A stretch of DNA of 64,000 nucleotides from the NCBI GenBank assembly GCA_963727765.1, contig CAVSGZ010000008.1, positions 248,001-312,000 on the forward strand, in the 5' to 3' direction. The stretch is from FEN-299 sp963727765 (lineage in GTDB: Bacteria > Acidobacteriota > Vicinamibacteria > Vicinamibacterales > Fen-181). Positions 26,852 to 34,950 of this stretch are shown here, one piece after another (position 1 is the stretch's first letter; every line of letters begins with the position of its first letter). The position numbers and the translations under genes are program-made. Below the pieces are notes generated by a model that searched no databases, had not been told where the DNA came from, and was given only the letters and a program-made list of their open reading frames with translations.

Positions 26852-27481
26852 ATTGCGTCCTTCCTCCTCACCGGTTCGGAACTGGGGCTGCTCGGCATTA
26901 TCGTCGTCTGCCTGACCACCTACGCGGTCGTCTTCCGTCAGCAGCCGCGGTGTCTGATCTGCGTCTTCGTCCTCGGGTGCCTGTGGGGCGCGCTGGTGCA
27001 GCCGCTCCTCGGTCGGCAGATGAACCGCTACAACGCGAACGTGTCGCTCTACGTGTCCTACGTCAGCGTAGCGGTCGTCCTCGTGTGGGGCATCGCGCTC
27101 TCCTCGGTCTACTCCGCGCACCTGCTGCTCGCGCGCTTTCTGGGTGCGCGGCCCCGGTTCCGGCACTACGCGGCCGTGAGCGCGCCGGTGGTCACCGCGG
27201 TCGAAGTCGTCGGGTCGAATGTCGTCCACATCAAGCTGTTCGACCACGGCCGGTACCAGCCGCTGATGCCCGCCCTCAACTCGATGCACGCACCGGCCTG
27301 GCTGTACCTGTTCTACCTGGTCGTCGGCGCGCTCTTCTACCTCGTGGTTCTGGCCGTCAGGCTCGACGCCGGCGATTGGGCCGTGAGCGTGTTCTCCAGG
27401 GCGGCCACCAGGAGAACGGCGCGCGCCCGCGTGGGGTTGGCGGCGCTCGTGTTCCGGGGATCCGACGATGCCGAGTCGTGA
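26852..27481 (+). CDS. Multi-pass membrane protein of unknown function
   Basis: The frame is open from 26819 to 27481. It encodes four or five membrane segments (ASFLLTGSELGLLGIIVV, LICVFVLGCLWGALVQPLL, VSLYVSYVSVAVVLVWGIAL, WLYLFYLVVGALFYLVVLAV). No ATG, GTG or TTG precedes the first hydrophobic segment. The first such codon is GTG 26996, which would remove two helices, so a non-standard ATT start at 26852 just after the promoter is proposed. Alternatively an ATG has been lost. The stop overlaps the following TPR gene by 14 bp, suggesting a two-gene operon. No family was recognised. Confidence 0.5.
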   Translation: MASFLLTGSELGLLGIIVVCLTTYAVVFRQQPRCLICVFVLGCLWGALVQPLLGRQMNRYNANVSLYVSYVSVAVVLVWGIALSSVYSAHLLLARFLGARPRFRHYAAVSAPVVTAVEVVGSNVVHIKLFDHGRYQPLMPALNSMHAPAWLYLFYLVVGALFYLVVLAVRLDAGDWAVSVFSRAATRRTARARVGLAALVFRGSDDAES

Positions 27482-28346
27482 TCTCCGCCCGCGGTTCGGC
27501 TCCGCGGCGGTGTCGGTCGCGCTGATCCTCGCGGGTCTCGCCGCGGGCGCCGGCCTTGCGGTCGCCGCGGCGCCGCCGGCCGGCGCGATCGACCTGGCCC
27601 TCACCCACATCTACAATCTCGACTTCGGTGGCGCCAACCGGGTGCTCGACGAGTGTGTCGCCGCCAGCCCCGACTCGGCCCTCGTGCACTCGGTCCGCGC
27701 GGCGGCCATTCTGTTCGAGGAGTTCGACCGGCTGCACGTGCTGCAGACCGAGTTCTTCCTGGACGACGACAAGATGACCGACCGCAGTCTGCTGAAACCG
27801 GATCCGGCGGCGCGGGCGCGGCTGACGAGCGCGCTCGCCAACGCGCGGCGGCTGGGCGAGCGTCAGTTGAAGCTGAATCCGAGGGATCGCGAGGCGATGT
27901 TCGCCGTCGGCATGGCGGCCGGCATCGAGACGGAGTACGTGCTGCTCGTCGAGAAGCGGCACTGGAAGGCGTACTCGCTGTCGAAGGAATCGCAGCGATG
28001 GGCCCGGAAGATGATCGCGCTCGACCCGCCCGTCTACGACGCCTATCTCACGCTCGGATCGATCGAGTACATCGTCAGCAGCCTGAACCCGCTCTTCCGG
28101 TTTTTTGCGAGGTTCGACGGCATCTCGGGGGATCGGACGGTGGCCGAGAGCAACCTGAAGAGAGTCATCGAGCGCGGCCGCTACTACCCGCCGTTCGCGA
28201 AGATCCTGCTTTCGGTGGTGTACTTGCGGGAGAAGCGGACGAGCGACGCGCAGGCACTACTGACCGAACTCGGGCGCGACTACCCCTCGAACCCGCTCTT
28301 CGCGAGGGAAGTCCGCCACGCCGCCGCCCTGTCAGGAGCGCGCTAG
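27468..28346 (+). CDS. Exported TPR-like protein
   Basis: A 292-residue protein with an N-terminal signal or anchor (SAAVSVALILAGLAAGAGLAVAAA) and a helical repeat body. Segments ALTHIYNLDFGGANRVLDEC, ANARRLGERQLKLNPRDREAM and DAQALLTELGRDYPSNPLFA have tetratricopeptide spacing and the N-P turn. It is probably a periplasmic or membrane-tethered scaffold. It starts inside the end of the upstream membrane-protein gene and ends convergently with the decarboxylase gene, the two stops overlapping by 4 bp. No specific function can be assigned. Confidence 0.65.
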   Translation: MPSRDLRPRFGSAAVSVALILAGLAAGAGLAVAAAPPAGAIDLALTHIYNLDFGGANRVLDECVAASPDSALVHSVRAAAILFEEFDRLHVLQTEFFLDDDKMTDRSLLKPDPAARARLTSALANARRLGERQLKLNPRDREAMFAVGMAAGIETEYVLLVEKRHWKAYSLSKESQRWARKMIALDPPVYDAYLTLGSIEYIVSSLNPLFRFFARFDGISGDRTVAESNLKRVIERGRYYPPFAKILLSVVYLREKRTSDAQALLTELGRDYPSNPLFAREVRHAAALSGAR

Positions 28347-29956
28347 GCCCGTTCATCCGGGAGCCCATAGAGGCCCTGCACCGCGGGATCCATCGCCACG
28401 TCGAGGACCGTCGGCACGCCGTCCCGCCTCGATTCCACGAACGCGGCGGACAAAGCCGGTCCGAGCCGCTGCGGATCTTCGATGCGTTCGGCGCGGCAGC
28501 CCATTGCCCGCGCGAGGCCGCATAGATCGAGGCCGGGCAGGTCGAGCCCCGGGATGTTCTTGTGGCCGGCGTTTGCGGCGAAGGCCTTCAGAATCCCGTA
28601 CTGCGCGTTGTTCAGCACCAGGTAGACCACGGGCGCCCGTTCCTGCGCGGCCGTCCAGAGCGCCTGGATGCCGTACATCGCGGCGCCGTCTCCCACCACG
28701 CAGACCACCGGCCGATCGGGTCGCGCGAGCTGCACGCCCACGGCCGCGGGCAGCGCGTAGCCCAGGCCACCGCCCGCCGTCGCGAAGTAGGCTCCAGACT
28801 CGCGAATCAGCAGATTGGCCAGCAGCGCCGGCCGGCCGGACGGGGCCTCATCCACCACCAGCGTGCCCTGCGGCATGACGGCCGAAAGCGTCTGCATGGC
28901 GAAGTCGTAGCCGATCGGCCTCGTCGGAGGCGCCGGCGCGGGCATCCGGCGCGGCGGCGGCATCGGCCGATCGGACTGCGGCAGCAGGTCGGCGAGCCGT
29001 TCGAGGGCCAGCGCGATGTCGCCGACGATCGAGTCGCCGGCCGCGGCGCGCGCGGCTTCGTCCGGGTCGTCGGTCAGATGGACCAGCCGCGTTCCCTCGG
29101 GCACGATCTCGCCGGGCACGTACGGGTAGTACCTGAAGATCGGTGCGCCGATGACGACCGCCACGTCGTAGCCGCGCAGTTGGTCGGCGACCGGTTTCAT
29201 GGCGAGCGCCAGGGATCCCCTGAACAGCGGATGATCCTGCGGGAAGCCGAGCCGCTCGGCGGCCGGCGCCGACCACACGTCCGCGCGCGTCCGCTCGGCC
29301 ACGCGGATCATGTCGTGCCACGCCCCGCAGCGGTCGATGCCGCCGCCGGCGATGAGCGCCGGGCGCCTGGCGTCGCCGAGCAGCGCGGCCAGTCCGGCCA
29401 TCGCCGCCGGGTCGGGCCCCGTCCTGTGGACGACCTCGCGCGGCGCGATCGGCAGCGCCTCCTCGCTCCAGTCGTCCATCGGGATCGACACGAAGGCCGG
29501 ACCGCGCGGACCCTGCATGGCGATGTGCCACGCGCGCTCGATCGCCGACGGCACGTCCTCCGGGCGCGAGGGCTCCGAGGCCCACTTCACGTACGGCTCG
29601 GGCAGTTCGACCGCGCGGCGGCTGGTCAGCCACGGCTCGATCGCGAGCATCGCCCGCACCTGCTGGCCGGCGGTCACGACGAGCGGCGTCCTGGCGTGGT
29701 ACGCATTCACGAGGCTGCCCATTGCGTGGCCCATGCCGGGCGCCGTGTGCACGTTGACCAGCGCGGCGCGCCCCGTCGCCTGCGCGTAGCCGTCCGCGAT
29801 GGCGAGGACAACGGCCTCCTGCAGGCCGAGGACGTAGTGGAAGTCGGAGGGGAAGTCGTCGAGGAACGCGGATTCGCTCGACCCGGGATTGCCGAACACC
29901 GTCGTCATGCCCAGGCGGCGGAGCACGTCGTAGGTGACTTCGCGGACGGTCGGCAT
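28343..29956 (-). CDS. mdlC: Thiamine-diphosphate decarboxylase, benzoylformate decarboxylase-like
   Basis: A 537-residue ThDP enzyme whose N-terminus aligns residue for residue with Pseudomonas putida benzoylformate decarboxylase: FGNPGSSE places the active-site serine at Ser26, ALQE-type VLGLQEA gives Glu47, and VNVHTAPG gives His70. The ThDP/Mg motif GDGAAMYGIQALWTAAQER...NN is intact near residues 425-455. The second catalytic histidine of MdlC (His281, in RYHQY) is replaced by tyrosine (IFRYYPY), so substrate or rate may differ. No mandelate pathway genes are nearby; the gene is isolated between a TPR gene and the kinase operon. Confidence 0.82.
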   Translation of the reverse strand: MPTVREVTYDVLRRLGMTTVFGNPGSSESAFLDDFPSDFHYVLGLQEAVVLAIADGYAQATGRAALVNVHTAPGMGHAMGSLVNAYHARTPLVVTAGQQVRAMLAIEPWLTSRRAVELPEPYVKWASEPSRPEDVPSAIERAWHIAMQGPRGPAFVSIPMDDWSEEALPIAPREVVHRTGPDPAAMAGLAALLGDARRPALIAGGGIDRCGAWHDMIRVAERTRADVWSAPAAERLGFPQDHPLFRGSLALAMKPVADQLRGYDVAVVIGAPIFRYYPYVPGEIVPEGTRLVHLTDDPDEAARAAAGDSIVGDIALALERLADLLPQSDRPMPPPRRMPAPAPPTRPIGYDFAMQTLSAVMPQGTLVVDEAPSGRPALLANLLIRESGAYFATAGGGLGYALPAAVGVQLARPDRPVVCVVGDGAAMYGIQALWTAAQERAPVVYLVLNNAQYGILKAFAANAGHKNIPGLDLPGLDLCGLARAMGCRAERIEDPQRLGPALSAAFVESRRDGVPTVLDVAMDPAVQGLYGLPDERA

Positions 29957-30002
29957 GGTGAGGCCTCGATCTCCATCCTACGCCGTACCGTGCGGAATTC
30001 GG

Positions 30003-32750
30003 CTAGGTTCGGCTGGCGCGGTCCCCGCGAAGTGCCGGAACGAGGGCCGCTCGCAACTCCGCCGCCGAAGGGAAGCGATCTCGAGGCATCGGCGTCAGGC
30101 ACCGTCCGAGCACCGCGTCGAGCGCCGCGTGGTTCGACACCTCCGGCGGCAGGTGGTAGTCGACGCCGACGGCCGCCTCGTCAGCGAACGGCCGCGTGCG
30201 CGTGAGCATCTCGACCAGGATCACGCCCGCCGAATACACGTCCGCGCGGGCGTCGACCTCGCGCCCACGGAACTGTTCGGGCGCCATGTAGGCCAGCGTG
30301 CCCAGCACGACGCCGGACTCGGTGGCGCTGTCGGCGGTCGGCGCCGCCGACGGCCGGGGGCGGATCTTCGCCAGGCCGAAGTCCAGGATCGTGACGGCCA
30401 GCCTGCCGTCCGCGCCGCGCCAGCCAACGACGTTCTCGGGCTTGAAATCGCGGTGCACGATCCCCTGTTCGTGCGCCGCGGCGAGGCCGTCCAGCATCGG
30501 CTCGAACCACTCGGCTGCCCCGACCGGCGAGAAGGCGCCGATGCGCGTCATCTCGGCGCGCAGCGTCGTGCCCCGCAGCCGTTCCATCACCAGGTAGGCG
30601 CCCCCGCCCTCGAGCTCGCCGAAGTCGTAGACCGCCACGATGTTCGGATGGTTCAGCCGCGCCACCGCCTGCGCCTCGCGGCGGAACCGCCGCAGCGCGC
30701 TCTCGTGGCCGAACGCCCCGCCGAGCATCACCTTGAGCGCGACCTCCCGGTCGAGCCGCAGATCGCGCGCCTCGTAGACCGCGCCCATCCCGCCCCGGCC
30801 GATCAGCCTCTCGAGGCGGTACTTGCCGTCGATGATGCGGGCCACCGGCAGCGTGAGCGTCAGCGCGCTCCCGTCGTGCGGGCAGTCCTCGGCGTCCGAG
30901 TCGTAGCACGCGCCGCAGGCGGGGCATTCCTTCAGCAGCCTGACGAGGCCGCGATCGAGACGGGCCAGCACGTCGTGCCGGATCCGCTGCTCGTCGATCA
31001 CCTGCCCCTTGAGCCGGAGATTGTCGAGCATCAGCGCCGCCGCCTGGACCATCGCATGCGCGAGCTGCGCGTCGCCCGGCGTGTACGGCTCCTCGGCCTG
31101 TTTCTCGCCGAGCATCAGCACGACGTCGACGCGTTCGGTCCCCGAGACCGGCACGATCAGCCGCACGCCGCGCTCGGCCAACCACCTCGCATCTCGGCCG
31201 GACGCCCCGCTGCCGCTCGGCAGCGGGACCTGCGCCGTCTTGCCGAGCCTGGTCAGCCTCTCGATGAGGCTCTCGCTGACCGGGAGCGGCGCGCTCGGAA
31301 GCGTCGGGTCCGTCGTTTCCGCCATCGTCATCACGCCGCTCTGGCGCCACCAGAAGTACATCGACTTGGGGTGAAGCGACCGCGCCAGTTCCTGGCAGAG
31401 GAATCCCGCCATCTGTTCGGCCGAGTCGAAGCGGGTCACCTTGTCCACGAAGTCGAGGACGAGCCGCTCGCTGTCGTACTCCTCGTGGAAGAACTTGTGG
31501 TCGAGCCATCTCAGGATCGGCGCGCGGAACCGCAGGCTCAGCGCCAGCGCCAGGATCCAGAAGAGCGCGTCGCGGCTCCCGGTGACCAGTTCGGCGATCG
31601 TCCGGTGGCGCTCGCGGACGACGGCGACGAGCAGCACGCCGACCGGCACGGCGAGCAGCGCCTGGAGAGCGCGGCGGGCGAGCAGGTACTGCAGCCCCCG
31701 CCTGATCGCGACCTTGACGCCCCACACGCCGTGCTTGACGACGACGTAGGCGACGCTGAGGGGGATCGCGATGCTGAGCCCGGTGGCGATCATGTCGAAG
31801 ACAAGCCAGGAGCGTCCAGGGAACAGCCAGGCGGCTGTGGTGGGACTTACCGGCAACGACATCATCGCGCCCTGCACGGCAGAGGGGACAAGCCCCACGA
31901 CACCGCCGATCGCGACCCAGTGGAACCGGCGGCGCTTGTCGGCATCGGTGAGCACGCGGTACTTGAGAGCGGCGAGGATGACGGCGCCGAACATGGACGT
32001 CATCCCGACCGCCAGCGACACCCACCCGATCAGCGCTTCGATCGGGCCGCCAGGCCACGGCAACGCCGCGCGAGGCCCGACGGCGAACTGGAACCACATG
32101 ACGCCCAACGTGTTCGCGATGCAGATCGCGGTGCCGGCGTAGAGCAGGCGCAGCACCGTTCTCCATCCCCTGGCGCGGGGCGGGTCGCCGGGGAACAGGT
32201 AGAAAAAGTGGAAGCCCAGGACGACGTGCAAAGGCTCCAGGGCATAGAAGTCCGGCATCTCGGTGAGCTGCACGAAGACCAGCCCGGTGAGGGCCGCCGC
32301 TCCGAACGCCAGCCTCGCCATTCCTTCTTCCGGGCGCGCGAAGCCGATGAACAAGCCGATGGCGCACCACGTCAGGCTCGTCAGGAAGATGAAGATCTCA
32401 TACGTCAGGTCGGCGCCCGGCCGCGAGATGTGCCAGGCGGCGTAGCCGAAGGCGACGACGACCACCACGAGCGCGGACCAGACGACCGAGACGAAGGGGT
32501 GCCGACGGGCCACCTCCTCCGCGCCGGACGGCGCGGCCGCCGGCTCGCTCTCAGGCCGGTCGTCCGCCCGCCAGGCAGGGCGTTCGAGGAAGGAGTCGTC
32601 GCTCGTCCGTGCGAGCAGCGATCGCACCTCGTTCAGTGTCTCCGGATCGTTGCGGCACGTTTCTTCGAGGAAGGCGTCCCGCTCGGCGGGCTGGCGGTCC
32701 AGCGTCGCGTGATAGACGGCCTTGACCCGGTCCCATCTCTCGGACTGCAT
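30003..32750 (-). CDS. Membrane Ser/Thr protein kinase with 7TM, GAF and zinc-ribbon sensory region
   Basis: A 915-residue protein. The N-terminus (RWDRVKAVYHATLDRQPAER) is the helical leader typical of kinases encoded beside TIGR02999 sigma factors. About nine membrane helices follow (residues 85-415), then LDHKFFHEEYDSERLVLDFV, a GAF-like domain (residues 430-600), a zinc ribbon (CPACGACYDSDAEDCPHDG), and a C-terminal protein-kinase domain (about 640-905). The domain has GRGGMGAVYEARD, the ATP lysine in VALKVML, catalytic HRDFKPENV, DFG in ILDFGLAK and MAPEQ. All catalytic residues are present. A kinase at the C-terminus of a membrane sensor is unusual, since most bacterial STKs are N-terminal. 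It lies 44 bp after the ECF sigma gene and probably shares its transcript. Confidence 0.88.
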   Translation of the reverse strand: MQSERWDRVKAVYHATLDRQPAERDAFLEETCRNDPETLNEVRSLLARTSDDSFLERPAWRADDRPESEPAAAPSGAEEVARRHPFVSVVWSALVVVVVAFGYAAWHISRPGADLTYEIFIFLTSLTWCAIGLFIGFARPEEGMARLAFGAAALTGLVFVQLTEMPDFYALEPLHVVLGFHFFYLFPGDPPRARGWRTVLRLLYAGTAICIANTLGVMWFQFAVGPRAALPWPGGPIEALIGWVSLAVGMTSMFGAVILAALKYRVLTDADKRRRFHWVAIGGVVGLVPSAVQGAMMSLPVSPTTAAWLFPGRSWLVFDMIATGLSIAIPLSVAYVVVKHGVWGVKVAIRRGLQYLLARRALQALLAVPVGVLLVAVVRERHRTIAELVTGSRDALFWILALALSLRFRAPILRWLDHKFFHEEYDSERLVLDFVDKVTRFDSAEQMAGFLCQELARSLHPKSMYFWWRQSGVMTMAETTDPTLPSAPLPVSESLIERLTRLGKTAQVPLPSGSGASGRDARWLAERGVRLIVPVSGTERVDVVLMLGEKQAEEPYTPGDAQLAHAMVQAAALMLDNLRLKGQVIDEQRIRHDVLARLDRGLVRLLKECPACGACYDSDAEDCPHDGSALTLTLPVARIIDGKYRLERLIGRGGMGAVYEARDLRLDREVALKVMLGGAFGHESALRRFRREAQAVARLNHPNIVAVYDFGELEGGGAYLVMERLRGTTLRAEMTRIGAFSPVGAAEWFEPMLDGLAAAHEQGIVHRDFKPENVVGWRGADGRLAVTILDFGLAKIRPRPSAAPTADSATESGVVLGTLAYMAPEQFRGREVDARADVYSAGVILVEMLTRTRPFADEAAVGVDYHLPPEVSNHAALDAVLGRCLTPMPRDRFPSAAELRAALVPALRGDRASRT

Positions 32751-32794
32751 AGGCTCGAGACCCTGACAGCCGCGGGTCCGCCGTACGAAGACCT

Positions 32795-33397
32795 TCAGCC
32801 GGCCGATTGGCCCGCGCTCGATTCGATCTCCCGCCGCAGCCAGGCCTTCGCCAGCCTCCAGTCCCGCATGACGCTCTGCGGCGAGACCTTCAGCACCTCG
32901 GCCGCCTCGTCAACCGACAGCCCGACGAAGTAGCGCATCTCGACCACCTGCGCCTGGCGTGGATCGAGTCGGGCCAGGTGTTCGAGCGCCTCGTGGATCG
33001 CGAGGATCTCGTCGGCCCGCGCGGCGCCCATGTCGGGAACCCGGTCGAGGTCGAGGTCCACGGGAGGGGAGATGCGGCCGCCGCGCCCGCCCCGTTTCAG
33101 CGAGCAGCGGGCGCGAGCGGCATCCACGAGGAGACCCCGCATGATGCGGGCCGAGACGGCGAAGAAGTGCGCCCGGTCCTGCCAGCCGACGCTGTCCATG
33201 TCCACGAGCCTCAGATACGCCTCATGGACGAGCGCCGTCGTCTGCAGGGTGTCGCCGGTTCTTCCCCGGGTGTAGCGACGCGCCAGCCGCTTCAGTTCGC
33301 GGTAGACGACCGGTATGAGGTCGTCCAGCGCTCGGGACTGCCCGGCCTCCCAGGCTCTCAGCAGGGCGGTGATTTCGTGGCTCGTGGCCGCGGGCAT
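32795..33397 (-). CDS. ECF-type RNA polymerase sigma factor (TIGR02999-like)
   Basis: A 200-residue sigma factor. Region 2 spans DLIPVVYRELKRLARRYTRG to AHFFAVSARIMRGLLVDAAR, with the LQTTALVHEAYLRLV motif diagnostic of the acidobacterial/planctomycete ECF group. Region 4 contains RQAQVVEMRYFVGLSVDEAAEVLKVSPQSVMRDW. The start is placed at ATG 33397; upstream translation is not sigma-like. Sigma factors of this group are typically encoded directly before Ser/Thr kinases, as here, and may be controlled by phosphorylation rather than by a classical anti-sigma. No anti-sigma gene is visible. Confidence 0.9.
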   Translation of the reverse strand: MPAATSHEITALLRAWEAGQSRALDDLIPVVYRELKRLARRYTRGRTGDTLQTTALVHEAYLRLVDMDSVGWQDRAHFFAVSARIMRGLLVDAARARCSLKRGGRGGRISPPVDLDLDRVPDMGAARADEILAIHEALEHLARLDPRQAQVVEMRYFVGLSVDEAAEVLKVSPQSVMRDWRLAKAWLRREIESSAGQSAG

Positions 33398-33545
33398 TGG
33401 GGTGCGGAATGGATGTGTCGGCCGACATTGTAGTTCCAGTCCGCTCTTTACGGTAAAGGGATTGACAGGTCGTGGTGTCGGCCGCGGCGCTGGCCGGCCG
33501 GGCAGTGTGTGCTCCGATTGAACGCGCCTTTGCAGGAGGTGGGAT

Positions 33546-34856
33546 ATGAACGCCATCGTCCGCTGGCTGGCCGCGGTCGCCTTGGTCCTGATGGTCTCGT
33601 CGTTTGGCCTCGCGCAGGGCCACCTCGCCATTCCCGACGCCGCCCGCCTGGGGGCCGACGTCGCCCTCGGGCACGTGCAGCGAACCGTGCTCGTCGACGA
33701 CATCGTGCACTATCGCTGGACGGTGCGCGTCGGCCCGGGCAAGCACGACGTCATCGGTCTCCACAGGGTCGTCGAGGAGTCCCACGGGCGCCGCCAGGCC
33801 GAGCCCGAACAGGCGGTGATGTTCTTCGCCGGCTCGCCCACCTACTTCGAGGGGCTCTACCTGACGCCGCTCATCTCGGAGGTGCCGCCCCGGGACCGCG
33901 CCATCGCGATCTACCTTGCGAAGCACGGTATCGACGTGTGGGGGATGGACTACCGGTGGGCCATGGTGCCGGAGAACACCACTGACTTCCGGTTCATGAA
34001 AGACTGGGGCGTGAGCCGCGACGTGGAGGACGGCCAGATCGCGCTTACCATCGCCCGCTGGATCCGCGGAGGAGGAGAGCGGCCGTCCGGTCCGCTTTTT
34101 GTTGCAGGCCTGAGCTACGGCGGCGAGATCAGCTACGCCGTGGCGGCCAACGACACCCAGCGCCCGCGAAAGCTGAGGAATGTCGGCGGCATCATCCCGC
34201 TCGACTACGGCCTGCTCTTCGAGGGCACGGACTACCAGGCCGAGCAATGCGCGTACCTGAATGACGTCCGGCAGATGAGGAAGAGCGGCACCTACAACTG
34301 GGACAACCGGTACATGTGGGACATCGGTGCGCTGGCCATTTCCGACCCGACGGGCACCTCACCCTTCGACGCCGGCTTCGACAACCATCACTTTGCCCTG
34401 GGCGTCGGCGGGTGGCCGGAGGACGCGGTGATTCCGTGGCACTTCGTCGGCAGCTACCTCGACGAGAACGGCAACCCGACGGGCCTGCGGTTCACCAATG
34501 AGCGGTTGTTCTTCGACCTGCTCGTCGCCAACGAACCCCCCTACAGCCCGACCATGCTCAATCTCGAGGATGCCACGGTGGCGTGCAACCCGACGCACCG
34601 GGCAGGCACGTTCGCCGACCACGTCGAGGACATCACCGTGCCGATCTTCTACGTCGGGGCGGCCGGGGGATTCGGACACTGGGGCGAGTACATGACGACG
34701 GTAACGGCCAGCCAGGACGTGACGATCCTCATCGTCCAGCGGCTGCACGACGACATGCGCGACCAGGACTACGGGCACGCTGACCTGCTGACGGCGGCAA
34801 GTGCCGAGTCGCTGGTGTGGCAGCCCATCCTGAACTGGATCCGGGCGTACAAGTGA
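33546..34856 (+). CDS. Secreted alpha/beta-hydrolase-fold protein
   Basis: A 436-residue exported protein with a signal peptide (AIVRWLAAVALVLMVSSFGLAQG). Hydrolase-fold landmarks are AVMFFAGSPTYFEGLYL (first strand and oxyanion region), GIDVWGMDYRWAMVPE, and the nucleophile elbow GLSYGGE near residue 197. The acid and histidine are probably in VPIFYVGAAGGFG and the late RDQDYGHADLL. The substrate is unknown. A good ribosome binding site (GCAGGAGGTG) precedes the ATG. It sits between the divergent sigma/kinase operon and the phosphatase gene and could be a target of that regulation. Confidence 0.75.
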   Translation: MNAIVRWLAAVALVLMVSSFGLAQGHLAIPDAARLGADVALGHVQRTVLVDDIVHYRWTVRVGPGKHDVIGLHRVVEESHGRRQAEPEQAVMFFAGSPTYFEGLYLTPLISEVPPRDRAIAIYLAKHGIDVWGMDYRWAMVPENTTDFRFMKDWGVSRDVEDGQIALTIARWIRGGGERPSGPLFVAGLSYGGEISYAVAANDTQRPRKLRNVGGIIPLDYGLLFEGTDYQAEQCAYLNDVRQMRKSGTYNWDNRYMWDIGALAISDPTGTSPFDAGFDNHHFALGVGGWPEDAVIPWHFVGSYLDENGNPTGLRFTNERLFFDLLVANEPPYSPTMLNLEDATVACNPTHRAGTFADHVEDITVPIFYVGAAGGFGHWGEYMTTVTASQDVTILIVQRLHDDMRDQDYGHADLLTAASAESLVWQPILNWIRAYK

Positions 34857-34950
34857 GCGCCTGCCGGCCGGACGCCTCGTCGGCTGCGTGGTAGCATGAT
34901 GGCCGGTCTGCCGTGGTGGCAGGCCGGCCTTCTCGAACCAGGCGCCTGAG

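Noticed and set aside
26842..27525. TTG-initiated frame beginning at the TATAAT box
   Set aside because: It overlaps the promoter and translates to Arg/Pro-rich sequence; the frame open from 26819 has real membrane helices.
29934..32933. 999-codon plus-strand frame, longest in the window
   Set aside because: It is antisense to a kinase with every catalytic motif; its own translation is a low-complexity His/Arg/Asp-rich string.
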